Below are positions 52,123-61,409 of a DNA stretch of 64,000 nt, piece after piece. Origin of the DNA: SZUA-442 sp963792405 (GTDB lineage: Bacteria; Actinomycetota; Acidimicrobiia; Spongiisociales; UBA5794); assembly GCA_963792405.1 (NCBI GenBank), contig CAWBVU010000006.1, positions 1,550,001 to 1,614,000 on the forward strand. Reading direction: 5' to 3'. The translations under genes and the position numbers were made by a program. The notes under the pieces are model-generated. The model saw nothing but the letters and a program-made list of their open reading frames with translations. It was not told the origin of the DNA and searched no databases. Position 1 is the first letter of the stretch. Each line of letters begins with the position of its first letter.

Positions 52123-53168
52123 CGAGCCCGATCATCTCCGCACGTGATCTGTCCGTGTCGTTCGGCGACACGCCGGCGCTCGACGGGTTCACCCTCGACG
52201 TCCCTGCAGGGTCCCTGGTGGCACTCCTCGGTCCCTCCGGCTGCGGCAAGACGACCGCCCTGCGGGCGATGGCGGGCTTCCAGGCACTCGATGCCGGACG
52301 GATCGAGGTTCGCGGCCAGGTGGTGGCGGACGCGGCGACGATGGTGCCTCCCGAGCGACGTCGCGTCGGGATGGTGTTCCAGGAGTTTGCGCTCTTCCCC
52401 CACATCACCGTCGGAGAGAACGTCGGCTACGGGGTTCGCGGTGCCGACAGGGTCGAACGTGTGCGGTCGACGCTTCGGCTGGTCGGCCTCGACGGATACG
52501 ACGACCGCTTCCCCCATGAGCTCTCCGGTGGAGAACAGCAGCGCGTCGCGCTCGCGCGGGCGCTTGCACCGGAGCCGGACGTGATCCTCCTCGACGAGCC
52601 CTTCTCCAACCTCGACGCCCCCCAGCGCGAGCGGATGCGCAGGGAGCTCAGGCGGATCATCCATGGGGCGGGCCTGACCGCGGTCTTCGTGACCCACGAT
52701 CAAGCGGAGGCCCTGGCCATCGCCGACGTGATCGCCGTGATGCGCGATGGCGCCGTCGTGCAGTCCGGAACACCCGATGAGGTGTACGCGGCACCCGTGT
52801 CCGCATGGGTCGCACGGTTCCTCGGCGATGCCGTGCTCATCGACGGGGTGGTGCGCAGTGGGACCGTCGACACGATGCTCGGACCGGTCCCGACCGACCT
52901 GCCGGACGGCACTGGTGTGCAGGTCATGGTTCGGCCCGAGTGGATCTCCCCCACGAAGCACGAGCCCGGCATGGGCCGCATCGTCGATCGCGAGTTCTAT
53001 GGCCACGACCAGAGGGTCGAGGTCAGGCTGAAGGGCGGGGCATCCGTCGATGCACTCGTGTCGGGACGATCCGGTCTCCAGATCGGCGATCATGTCGACC
53101 TCGCCATCGCCGACGCCATCGTCTATGCCGCGTCGCACCACCCACACGACGCGACCACGCGTCTCTAG
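52119..53168 (+). CDS. Iron-type ABC transporter, ATP-binding subunit
   Basis: A 349-residue ATPase of the FbpC/PotA type. Walker A GPSGCGKT (38-45), Q loop (Gln88), signature LSGGEQQR (135-142), Walker B VILLDEP (Glu160) and switch His193 are all present. A C-terminal TOBE domain (about 240-340) would bind substrate or regulate. It overlaps the permease gene by four bases (ATGA). The end lies 9 bases from the converging bactofilin-like gene, without a terminator. Confidence 0.9.
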   Translation: MTSPIISARDLSVSFGDTPALDGFTLDVPAGSLVALLGPSGCGKTTALRAMAGFQALDAGRIEVRGQVVADAATMVPPERRRVGMVFQEFALFPHITVGENVGYGVRGADRVERVRSTLRLVGLDGYDDRFPHELSGGEQQRVALARALAPEPDVILLDEPFSNLDAPQRERMRRELRRIIHGAGLTAVFVTHDQAEALAIADVIAVMRDGAVVQSGTPDEVYAAPVSAWVARFLGDAVLIDGVVRSGTVDTMLGPVPTDLPDGTGVQVMVRPEWISPTKHEPGMGRIVDREFYGHDQRVEVRLKGGASVDALVSGRSGLQIGDHVDLAIADAIVYAASHHPHDATTRL

Positions 53169-53177
53169 ACGGAACGG

Positions 53178-54935
53178 CTACCTGGTCGGAAGGCCCCATC
53201 CGTCGTCCGGCTCCGCAGGTGGTGTGCGGCCGGTCTCGCCATCGTCGGCGGCATCGTCCCCGTGCTGTTCGTCACGTCCTGGTCCTCCGTCGGTCATCGA
53301 CACACCTGGGTCCCGCTCGTCGTCCATGGGGGCGACCGGCCGGGAGGAACCTGGCTCGGACTCGCCACCGCCCGACGATGGCTGTTCGAGCTCCGCCCGG
53401 AACTGGCGGAGCCGATCCTCGAGCGTGAGGGCCGCCGTGGCGTCCGCGGCCTCTGCGACATCTTCCTCCCCGCCCTCCTCGATTGCGGGCTCCCCGACGC
53501 CCGCAGGCGGGCCCGCCGTGGTGAACGTCAGGACCTCGTCCCGGGGCCAGGTGCTCGGCGTCACATCTGGACCGACCGTCGTGGTCGGACCGTCGACGCC
53601 GTCGCCCGGTTCCGAGGGCATTCCCCCATCTCCCGTCTCGTCGGCTTCGCCGTCGGATGTGGGACCACCTTCGGGGACCGCTCCGGCCCGCGTCCTCACG
53701 TGGCCGGGGGCGAGCGGTGGCTCCCACACAGGCGGAGCCTCGGCCGCCACCGTGAGGGACGCAGGGAGCAGGGCGGGCACGATCGGCTCCGCCCGCCGGC
53801 TGGCGAGCGCTCCGAGCACCCATGCGCCTATTCCCCACACGACGCCGAGGACGAACAGCGCGCCCCCGACGACGGGGATCAGCCAGATGCCGAGCCGCCA
53901 CAGCACGGCACCGACGAGGAAGGCCCCGAAGACGCCGCCGCGGTTGACGAGGACGCGATTGCCGAGCGCCGTCACGGCAGGGACCGCCCCGATGATGAAG
54001 CCCACGATGCACGCCGCGCCGAGGGCGATGGCGATGGGGATGCCGACGAGCGTGATGGCGAGAACCACCACGAGGAGCGGGACGGTGATGACCGTCGCCA
54101 CGCCTGCCACCAGCGACTTCACGGGGTGGGTGAGCATCGCTCCCACAGCGCGGGATCCCGTTCCCCTCATGATCCACAGGGCGACGAGTCCCGCGACGAG
54201 GAACCCGAGGAGGCCGACGATGTTGGCCAGGGCGAGCACGATCCCGTAGACGAAGTTGCCCTGCGCGGGCAACTTCGTCACGGTGCCCCCGATGGTTGCA
54301 CCCGAGGCGATGACGGCATCGGATGAGGAGCGATAGAGCACGTCGCCCCCCACCGTGGCATCAGCGCCGACCGCGAGGCTCTGGGTGGCGAGGTCGACGT
54401 CGCCGGCGACGTCGCCGTCGATCGTCGTGCGATACACCCTGCCCCGCACATCCCGATCGACGGAGCCCTCGACCCTCGCCGTGCCGCCGAACGCCATCAC
54501 GTCGCGCCCGACCTCCGCCCCGTCCTCGATGACCACGGAGCCCCCTGCAAAGAAGACGTCGGAGCCGACCCGCCCGCGAACGTTCAGGCTCGTGCCCGCG
54601 CCATTGACCGATCCTCCCACGGAGCCCGTGTCGGCGATGGTCACGGGCCCGGAGGCGAACACGGTCACCGATCCCGTGACCTCCCCTGCGATGAGGAGGC
54701 TGCCGGTGAAGATCGTGAGGTCGCCGTCGATGACTCCCTCGACGATCGCCGACATGGCCGAGACGTACTGGTCCTCGGTGACCGTCGATTCCTCACTGAC
54801 GATGTAGCGGTCCGTCGTGACGAGGGTGCCGAGGACACCGAGGGACGGTACCGAGATCGCGGCGAGGGCGACCAGGGCCACGGCCATGTGCCTGGCTCGT
54901 AGGGCGGATCCGATGTCAGAGTGGGAGTGCGTCAC
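53178..54935 (-). CDS. Bactofilin-like membrane protein with long acidic tail
   Basis: A 585-residue protein. After one N-terminal membrane helix (about 17-38), residues 70-225 form a beta-solenoid of bactofilin type, with repeated strands such as VEGVIDGDLTIFTGSLLIAGEV and GTARVEGSVDRDVRGRVYRTTIDGDVAG, separated here by sense. Four or so membrane helices (about 228-370) follow, then a 200-residue acidic, proline-rich tail. The solenoid would be outside the membrane. The GTG start (54935) overlaps nuoN of cluster 2 by 20 bases, so it is the last gene of that operon; an ATG at 54887 is an alternative. Confidence 0.7.
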   Translation of the reverse strand: MTHSHSDIGSALRARHMAVALVALAAISVPSLGVLGTLVTTDRYIVSEESTVTEDQYVSAMSAIVEGVIDGDLTIFTGSLLIAGEVTGSVTVFASGPVTIADTGSVGGSVNGAGTSLNVRGRVGSDVFFAGGSVVIEDGAEVGRDVMAFGGTARVEGSVDRDVRGRVYRTTIDGDVAGDVDLATQSLAVGADATVGGDVLYRSSSDAVIASGATIGGTVTKLPAQGNFVYGIVLALANIVGLLGFLVAGLVALWIMRGTGSRAVGAMLTHPVKSLVAGVATVITVPLLVVVLAITLVGIPIAIALGAACIVGFIIGAVPAVTALGNRVLVNRGGVFGAFLVGAVLWRLGIWLIPVVGGALFVLGVVWGIGAWVLGALASRRAEPIVPALLPASLTVAAEAPPVWEPPLAPGHVRTRAGAVPEGGPTSDGEADETGDGGMPSEPGDGVDGPTTTVGPDVTPSTWPRDEVLTFTTAGPPAGVGEPAIEEGGEEDVAEAADATAALTLEDRLRQFRAELEQPSSGGGESEPGSSRPVAPMDDERDPGVSMTDGGPGRDEQHGDDAADDGETGRTPPAEPDDGWGLPTR

Positions 54936-56421
54936 GTACCACGTCGAGGAGGGGCCATGGCACGATACCGAACGCGATCGTCACCAGTGCGGAGAAGATG
55001 AGTGCGAAGCGTGCGGGGAAGCCCGCGTGCACGGCGTCGATGTCGTCATCTCCCCCGGTGAAGAGGGTCGCGATGATGCGGAGGTAGAAGGCGAGTCCCA
55101 CGACCGTCGTGAGTGTGCCGATCACGACGAGCCAGAGGTACCCGTTCGAGCCCCCTGGCCACGGCGCGTCGACGCTGGTTGCCGCCACGAAGGAGAACAC
55201 CTTCGCGACGAAGCCCGCGAAGAAGGGGATGCCCGACATCCCGAGCACGATGATCGCCATGAGCCATCCTGTTTCGGGCGACCGCCTCGCCAATCCCGAG
55301 AACGACGACAGCGGTGCAGCGGACGACGTGGGCCCTGCGACGATCGAGACGACCAGGAAGGACCCGATCACCATGAAGGCGTAGGTCGACACGTAGAACC
55401 ACATCGCGGGAACGCCGTCGATCCCGGCGACCATCGCGGTCATGATGTAGCCGGCGTGGGCGACACCGGAGTAGGCGAGCATCCGCTTGAGGTCCTTCTG
55501 GACGAGGGCCAGGAACGTGCCGATCACCATCGACAGCGCCGCGACGATCGCGAGGATCGGAGCCCAGGTGTCGATCTGGGACACGAGCCCGCCGACGAAG
55601 ATCCTTCCCAGCGCGGCGAACCCCGCGATCTTGACTCCTGCCGCCATCAGGCCGACGGCGCCGCTCGGTGCCCCCTGGTAGACGTCCGGCGCCCACTGGT
55701 GGAACGGCGCCGCCGACACCTTGAACGCGAGGCCGACGAGCATCAGCGCCATGCCTGCGAGGAGGATTCCCGGCTCGGCGATGATCTCCCCGGCGAAGAA
55801 GTCGCGGATCGAGTTCGCCCCGTAGATCGAGAGCGAACCGGTCGCACCGAACGTGAGGGCGACGCCATAGAGGAACAGGGCGGACGCAAGCGACCCCAGC
55901 AGGAAGTACTTGAGCGCCGCCTCCTCCGACCGCTCCGCCCTCCGCATGAACCCGGCGAGGACGTAGAAGCTGATCGATGCGGTCTCGAGCCCGAGGAAGA
56001 TCACGATGAGGTTCGGGGAGGCAATCATCATGTGGAGGCCTGCGACCGCGAGGAGCGAGAGTGCCACGAACTCGGGCCCGCGCTGCCTGACCCTGACGAC
56101 GAGATCCCAGGACGCGAGCAGGCCGATGAAGCCCACCACCCCGAGCAGCATCGCACCGAAGGCCGAGTAGGCGTCGAGCACCACCATCGGCGATCGCATG
56201 ATGTCGACATTCATCGACGAGAAGAAGAAGCCACCACCACCCTCGGCGACCTCCCTCCACTGAAGGAAGCCAGCTGCGGCGGCCCCCGCGAACGCGAGCC
56301 CCGCCACCGGTCCCCATACCTGGCGGTCGCGGCCGGCGACCACGGCGACCAGCAGCACGACGAGCGCGCCGACGAGGAGCACCACCTCGAAGGCGACGGG
56401 AAGGAATGCCGTGTTCTGCAT
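54916..56421 (-). CDS. nuoN: NADH-quinone oxidoreductase subunit N (cluster 2)
   Basis: A 501-residue antiporter-like membrane subunit. LGLETASISFYVLAGFMRRAERSEEAALKYF, FKVSAAPFHQWAPDVYQGAP and KDLKRMLAYSGVAHAGYIM (shown in part) identify it. It is distinct from the cluster 1 NuoN. The ATG shares a base with the nuoM stop. An open frame continuing upstream to 57846 lies on top of nuoM and is not coding. Confidence 0.93.
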   Translation of the reverse strand: MQNTAFLPVAFEVVLLVGALVVLLVAVVAGRDRQVWGPVAGLAFAGAAAAGFLQWREVAEGGGGFFFSSMNVDIMRSPMVVLDAYSAFGAMLLGVVGFIGLLASWDLVVRVRQRGPEFVALSLLAVAGLHMMIASPNLIVIFLGLETASISFYVLAGFMRRAERSEEAALKYFLLGSLASALFLYGVALTFGATGSLSIYGANSIRDFFAGEIIAEPGILLAGMALMLVGLAFKVSAAPFHQWAPDVYQGAPSGAVGLMAAGVKIAGFAALGRIFVGGLVSQIDTWAPILAIVAALSMVIGTFLALVQKDLKRMLAYSGVAHAGYIMTAMVAGIDGVPAMWFYVSTYAFMVIGSFLVVSIVAGPTSSAAPLSSFSGLARRSPETGWLMAIIVLGMSGIPFFAGFVAKVFSFVAATSVDAPWPGGSNGYLWLVVIGTLTTVVGLAFYLRIIATLFTGGDDDIDAVHAGFPARFALIFSALVTIAFGIVPWPLLDVVRDALPL

Positions 56422-57989
56422 CAGCCCTCGCTCCCGTGTTCGACGGAGATGTCGCCGTACTCGACGTCCACGAGCTGGTCGACGCGGCCGAACTCGGGCG
56501 GGACCTCTCCCGTGACCGACTCGATCCGGTCGAGGACCGCGTCCGTCGACGGCTCGATGCGGTCCATCACAGGCTTCGGGTACACACCCAGCACGATGAT
56601 CAGCACGACGAGCGGGACCATGATGGCGATCTCCCTGCCGGTGACGTCGCGAAGCCCCTCGATGACGGGGTTCGTGACCGGACCGGTGAAGACCCGCTCG
56701 TACGCCCACAACAGGTACACCGCGGCGAGCACGACGCCCGAGCCGGCGATGATCGCGAACACCGGCCACGTCAGGTAGGAGCCGATGAGGATCGCGAACT
56801 CCCCGATGAACCCCGAGAGGCCCGGGAGGCCTGCGGACGCGAAGACCGCGAACAGGAAGATGCCCGCGTAGATCGGCATCACCGACGCCAGCCCCCCGTA
56901 GTCCGCGATCTTCCTCGTGTGGGTCCTGTCGTAGATCATGCCGATCAGGAGGAACAGCGCCCCCGTCGTGAGGCCGTGGCTGATCATGAGGAAGACGGAG
57001 CCCTCGAGGGCCTGGGCCGTGAAGGCGAACAAGCCGAGTGCGATGAAACCCATATGGCTGACCGACGAGTAGGCGACGAGGCGCTTGACGTCTGGCTGCA
57101 CGATCGCGACCGCCGCGCCGTAGACGATGCCGATCACGCCCACGAGCACGATCCAGAACGCGAGGTCGACCGACGCCTGGGGGAACAGCGTGAGGTTGAA
57201 GCGGATGAGGCCGTACGTGCCCATCTTGAGGAGCACACCTGCGAGGATCACCGAGCCTGCGGTGGGCGCCTCGGTGTGGGCATCCGGCAGCCAGGTGTGG
57301 AACGGGAACAGCGGCACCTTGATCGCGAACGCGATGGCGAAGCCAGCGAACAGCCACATCTGGGCCGCCGTCGAGAGGTCGGCGTCGAGCATGGCCCTGA
57401 AGTCGAAGTTCGTGAAACCACCCTCCTGCCCTCCCGTGATCACCGCGAGGGCGATGATCGACGCGAGGAGGAACGCGGAGCCCGCTGCGGTGAACAGCAC
57501 GAACTTCAGCGCCGCATAGGCCCGGTTCTCGGATCCCCACAGCCGGATCAGGAGGTACATGGGCACCAGCACGATCTCGAAGAACGCGAAGAACAGCAGC
57601 AGGTCGAGCGACACGAACACGCCGAGCACGCCTGCCTCGAGGATCAGCATCAGCACCATGTAGGTCTTGACCCGGTCGGTCACCGACGCCGACGCCGCGA
57701 TCGCGATCGGGAACAGCAGGGCGGTCAGCACCACCAGGAACAGCGAGATGCCGTCGACCCCCACTCGCCACCCGATGCCGAGGCCAGAGGAGAACACGAG
57801 GTCCTCGCTGAACTGGAACGCCGCCGTGCCGGTGGCGAACTCCCACGCCATGTACGCCGCGACGGCGAACGACGGGACTGCGGCTGCCACCGAGACCGGG
57901 AGTACGAGCTCGGGCCTGCGGCTGGGGAGGAGCGCCACGATGAGGGCTCCCACGATGGGGAAGGCGACGAGCAGGGTGATGGCCGGCAT
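56421..57989 (-). CDS. nuoM: NADH-quinone oxidoreductase subunit M (cluster 2)
   Basis: A 522-residue membrane subunit. FFAFFEIVLVPMYLLIRLWG, VPLFPFHTWLPDAHTEAPT and PDVKRLVAYSSVSHMGFIALG are the NuoM signatures. It overlaps nuoL and nuoN by one base each (TGATG). The C-terminal tail (QLVDVEYGDISVEHGSEG) is acidic and longer than in cluster 1. Confidence 0.94.
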   Translation of the reverse strand: MPAITLLVAFPIVGALIVALLPSRRPELVLPVSVAAAVPSFAVAAYMAWEFATGTAAFQFSEDLVFSSGLGIGWRVGVDGISLFLVVLTALLFPIAIAASASVTDRVKTYMVLMLILEAGVLGVFVSLDLLLFFAFFEIVLVPMYLLIRLWGSENRAYAALKFVLFTAAGSAFLLASIIALAVITGGQEGGFTNFDFRAMLDADLSTAAQMWLFAGFAIAFAIKVPLFPFHTWLPDAHTEAPTAGSVILAGVLLKMGTYGLIRFNLTLFPQASVDLAFWIVLVGVIGIVYGAAVAIVQPDVKRLVAYSSVSHMGFIALGLFAFTAQALEGSVFLMISHGLTTGALFLLIGMIYDRTHTRKIADYGGLASVMPIYAGIFLFAVFASAGLPGLSGFIGEFAILIGSYLTWPVFAIIAGSGVVLAAVYLLWAYERVFTGPVTNPVIEGLRDVTGREIAIMVPLVVLIIVLGVYPKPVMDRIEPSTDAVLDRIESVTGEVPPEFGRVDQLVDVEYGDISVEHGSEG

Positions 57990-59869
57990 CAGAACGCTCC
58001 CCCGAGGATCAGGAAGAGCGCGATCAGGGCGACACCGGCGACGGCAACCCCTCCCGCATACCAGCGAACCTGACCCGTCTGGACCTCTGACAGGCCGTCA
58101 CCCGAGACCTCGACGGCCTTGCCGAGGCCGTGGGCTGCGCCATCGATGACCTTCGGGTCGACGACGTCGGCGAACCACGTCGACAGGCGCTTGCCGGGCT
58201 CGACGATGACCCTCCCATAGACGTCGTCGACATGGAAGGCCGCGAGGGCGTCGACCCAGAACCGGCCGTCCTCCTCGGGGAGCTCTGCGGCGCCGTACCT
58301 CCGCCACGCGAGTGCGAGGCCGATGATCGCGACCACGAGGGTGACGGCCGCGAGCGTGAGCAGCGTCGCGTCGGAGGGCAGCGGGATGTGCGTCACGCCT
58401 GCGAGGGACGGTTCGAGGAAGTGCTCGAACGTCGCCCTGAACGGCGTGTTGAAGAAGCCTGCAATCGTCGCGAGGACGGCGAGGGCGACGAGTGGGATCG
58501 TCATCGTGCGGGGCGACTCGTGTGGGTGCGCCCCGTCGCCCCAGCGGGCCTTCCCGAGGAACGTCATCACGAACAGGCGCGTCATGTAGAACGCCGTCAG
58601 CAGGGCGACGACCATGCCGACGATCCACAGCGCGATCCAGGCGCCGCCACGCTCGTAGATCACGGCGAGGATCTCGTCCTTCGACCAGAACCCGGAGAAG
58701 GGGAACATGCCGATGATGGCGAGCCAGCCGACGGCCATCGTCGCGAACGTGACAGGCATGACCGTGCGCAGGCCTCCCATCCTCCGCATGTCCTGCTCGT
58801 CAGCCATCGCGTGGATGACGGACCCGGCACCCAGGAACAGCAGGGCCTTGAAGAAGGCATGTGTCGTGAGGTGGAACACGCCGGCGGTGAAGGCGCCCGC
58901 GCCGACGGCGAGCACCATGTACCCGAGCTGGCTGATGGTCGAGTAGGCGAGCACCTTCTTGATGTCGTTCTGGGCGATCGCGATGACGGCGGCGAGGAGG
59001 GCGGTCAGCGCACCGACGGTGGCGACGATCGCACCCGAGGTGGGGGCGAGGTCGTACAGCACGGCAGACCTGGCGATCATGAACACGCCTGCCGTGACCA
59101 TCGTGGCGGCGTGGATGAGGGCCGACACGGGTGTCGGGCCCTCCATGGCGTCGGGCAGCCAGATGTACAGCGGGATCTGGGCGGACTTGCCCGCCGCCCC
59201 GACGAAGAGCAGCAGGGTGATCGCCGTGATCGTGGCGGACCCGACTCCGAACATCACGGGCGCCTCGGCGAAGATCGTCTGGAAGTCGAAGGTGCCGAAC
59301 GTGGCGAAGATGATCATCAGGGCGACGAGGAATCCCCAGTCGCCGATGCGGTTGACGATGAACGCCTTCTTGCCCGCTGCTGCGGCGGATGGCTTGGTGA
59401 ACCAGAAGGAGATGAGCAGGTAGGACGACAGGCCGACCAACTCCCAACCCACGAACATGATGGCGTAGTTGGCTGCCAGCACGAGGATCAGCATCGAGGC
59501 GATGAACAGGTTCAGGAATGCGAAGAACCTCGGGAACCTCGCATCGCCGTGCATGTAGCCGATCGAGTACAGATGGATCAGGGCCCCCACGCCGGTGACG
59601 ATCAGGGTGAGGGTCGCTGCGAGCGGATCCCAGAGGATGGCGGCATCGGCACCGACGACGGGAATCCAGGAGAACAGGTGGATCGTCCGGGACGCGGCAT
59701 CATCCATGATGAAGCCGAAGGTGGCGATCGACGCGATCACGAACCCGACCGCGACGACCGCCGTCGCGAGCCAGCCCGCGGTTGGCTCACCGAGGCGACG
59801 ACCCAGGAAGAGATTCACGACCGCTCCGAGGAGGGGCAGCGCGACGAGGAGCCAGAGGTAGTCCGTCAT
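57989..59869 (-). CDS. nuoL: NADH-quinone oxidoreductase subunit L (cluster 2)
   Basis: A 626-residue distal membrane-arm subunit. MFVGWELVGLSSYLLISFWF, IPLYIWLPDAMEGPTPVSAL and NDIKKVLAYSTISQLGYMV are shared with NuoL. It is shorter than the cluster 1 NuoL by about 70 residues, mainly at the ends. It follows nuoK by three bases. Confidence 0.94.
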   Translation of the reverse strand: MTDYLWLLVALPLLGAVVNLFLGRRLGEPTAGWLATAVVAVGFVIASIATFGFIMDDAASRTIHLFSWIPVVGADAAILWDPLAATLTLIVTGVGALIHLYSIGYMHGDARFPRFFAFLNLFIASMLILVLAANYAIMFVGWELVGLSSYLLISFWFTKPSAAAAGKKAFIVNRIGDWGFLVALMIIFATFGTFDFQTIFAEAPVMFGVGSATITAITLLLFVGAAGKSAQIPLYIWLPDAMEGPTPVSALIHAATMVTAGVFMIARSAVLYDLAPTSGAIVATVGALTALLAAVIAIAQNDIKKVLAYSTISQLGYMVLAVGAGAFTAGVFHLTTHAFFKALLFLGAGSVIHAMADEQDMRRMGGLRTVMPVTFATMAVGWLAIIGMFPFSGFWSKDEILAVIYERGGAWIALWIVGMVVALLTAFYMTRLFVMTFLGKARWGDGAHPHESPRTMTIPLVALAVLATIAGFFNTPFRATFEHFLEPSLAGVTHIPLPSDATLLTLAAVTLVVAIIGLALAWRRYGAAELPEEDGRFWVDALAAFHVDDVYGRVIVEPGKRLSTWFADVVDPKVIDGAAHGLGKAVEVSGDGLSEVQTGQVRWYAGGVAVAGVALIALFLILGGAF

Positions 59870-59872
59870 CGC

Positions 59873-60178
59873 CTAACCCTTCAACTCCGCGAGTTCGTCG
59901 ACGTTCGCGCTCTCACGCACGCGGAAGATCGACACGATGATGGCGAGCCCGACGGTCACCTCCGCAGCGGCGATCACCATGACGAAGAGGGCGGCCACCT
60001 GACCCTCGATCAGCCCGAGATGCTTGCTCAGGGCGACGAAGGTCAGGTTCACGCTGTTGAGCATCAGCTCGATCGACATGAACATGATGAGGGCGTTGCG
60101 CCTGATCAGGACGCCGGCGACGCCGATGGAGAACAGCGCCGCGGCGAGGACGAGGTACCAGGTGACGGTGACGGTCAT
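59873..60178 (-). CDS. nuoK: NADH-quinone oxidoreductase subunit K (cluster 2)
   Basis: A 101-residue three-helix subunit with the buried glutamates Glu37 (IELMLNSVNLTFVAL) and Glu73 (AAAEVTVGLAI). It overlaps nuoJ by four bases. Confidence 0.94.
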   Translation of the reverse strand: MTVTVTWYLVLAAALFSIGVAGVLIRRNALIMFMSIELMLNSVNLTFVALSKHLGLIEGQVAALFVMVIAAAEVTVGLAIIVSIFRVRESANVDELAELKG

Positions 60179-60705
60179 CGCGCCTCCTCCTCGTCCCGTT
60201 CGCCGAGGGGGAAGTAGGCCAACGCGATCGTGCCGAGGGCGGCGATCGTCAGGAGCATCACGGTGGCGAGGAACACGATGGTCCACGTCCCGAACAGCTC
60301 ATCGGCCACAGTCTCGATCGTTCCGTTGAGGTCCGCGCTGCCGAAGGCATCCGAGCCGGTCACCCATGTCTGGCGACCGGCGAGCACGATCGCGGCCAGG
60401 AACCCGACCGCGACGATTCCGGTCATCACCTTCTGGGCCGCAGGCTGCCGACCATAGGCACCGGGCTGGTCCACCCCGATGAGCATGATGACGAAGAGGA
60501 ACAGCGTCATCACGGCTCCTGCGTAGATGATCACCTGGACGACGGCGACGAAGTGCGCGTCCAGCAGGATGTACATGATCGCGATGGCGAACATGGTCGC
60601 AAGAAGGCCGACCGCCGAGTACACGGGGTTCTTCGCGGTGAGCATCGTGATCGCGCCCACCACGGCGACCGCGGCGAAGATGATGAAGACGATGGTCTCA
60701 GCCAT
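60175..60705 (-). CDS. nuoJ: NADH-quinone oxidoreductase subunit J (cluster 2)
   Basis: A 176-residue membrane subunit. LTAKNPVYSAVGLLATMFAIA, DAHFVAVVQVIIYAGAVMTLFLFVIML and a C-terminal AALGTIALAYF match NuoJ. I chose ATG 60705 because GGAGG lies 6 nt upstream; the ATG two codons before (60711) abuts the same site. It overlaps nuoI by eight bases. Confidence 0.93.
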   Translation of the reverse strand: MAETIVFIIFAAVAVVGAITMLTAKNPVYSAVGLLATMFAIAIMYILLDAHFVAVVQVIIYAGAVMTLFLFVIMLIGVDQPGAYGRQPAAQKVMTGIVAVGFLAAIVLAGRQTWVTGSDAFGSADLNGTIETVADELFGTWTIVFLATVMLLTIAALGTIALAYFPLGERDEEEAR

Positions 60706-61399
60706 CCGCATCCTCCCCGGCGTCCCCATCGGTGCCATCGACGGCGGCCACCGCCTCGTCGAGGGCAGGATCAGGATCGGCCGCAGCGGCGGACTGGCCC
60801 TTCTCCGGAGGGAGGTCACCCGTCCTCGCGGAAGGGGCCCATGCGACCACACCCTCATAGGCCGCTTGGCCCGAAGGTGACGTGGCGCGCATCCATCCGT
60901 CGCCGAGCCGCAGCTCGTCGAGGTCGATGAGCGGCGACGCGGGCTGGGGGTGGTTCGGCGTGCCGTCGGGTTGGACGAGCAGGTCGTCCTTCGTGTAGAT
61001 GGCGTCGTCACGGTCGGTGACGGACATCTCGAAGAGGTGCGTCATCGTGATGGCCTGCGTCGGGCATGCCTCGACGCACATCGCACAGAAGATGCAGCGC
61101 AGCATGTTGATCTCGTAGACGAAGCCGAACCGCTCCCCCGGGCTCACCGGGGCGTCGGGAGGGTTGTCGGCCCCTCGCACGTAGATGCAGTTGGCGGGGC
61201 ACACACCGGCGCACAGCTCGCAGCCGATGCACTTCTCCATGCCGTCGGGGTACCGGTTGAGGACGTGCCGTCCGTGGAAGCGCTCCGGTTTGACGCGCTT
61301 CTCCTTCGGGTACTTGCGGGTGACCCTCGGCTTGCCCACCTGCCGCATCGTCACGGCGAAGCCCTTGAAGGGCCCGAGGAGGTCGGTGATCCAGCTCAT
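60698..61399 (-). CDS. nuoI: NADH-quinone oxidoreductase subunit I (cluster 2)
   Basis: A 233-residue two-cluster ferredoxin subunit. The motifs are CIGCELCAGVCP (Cys57, Cys60, Cys63, Cys67) and CIFCAMCVEACP (Cys102, Cys105, Cys108, Cys112). After about residue 150 it has a long acidic, Ala-rich extension absent from the cluster 1 NuoI. ATG 61399 has GAGG 6 nt upstream and follows nuoH by ten bases. Confidence 0.95.
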   Translation of the reverse strand: MSWITDLLGPFKGFAVTMRQVGKPRVTRKYPKEKRVKPERFHGRHVLNRYPDGMEKCIGCELCAGVCPANCIYVRGADNPPDAPVSPGERFGFVYEINMLRCIFCAMCVEACPTQAITMTHLFEMSVTDRDDAIYTKDDLLVQPDGTPNHPQPASPLIDLDELRLGDGWMRATSPSGQAAYEGVVAWAPSARTGDLPPEKGQSAAAADPDPALDEAVAAVDGTDGDAGEDADG

Positions 61400-61409
61400 G
61401 TCGCCCTCC

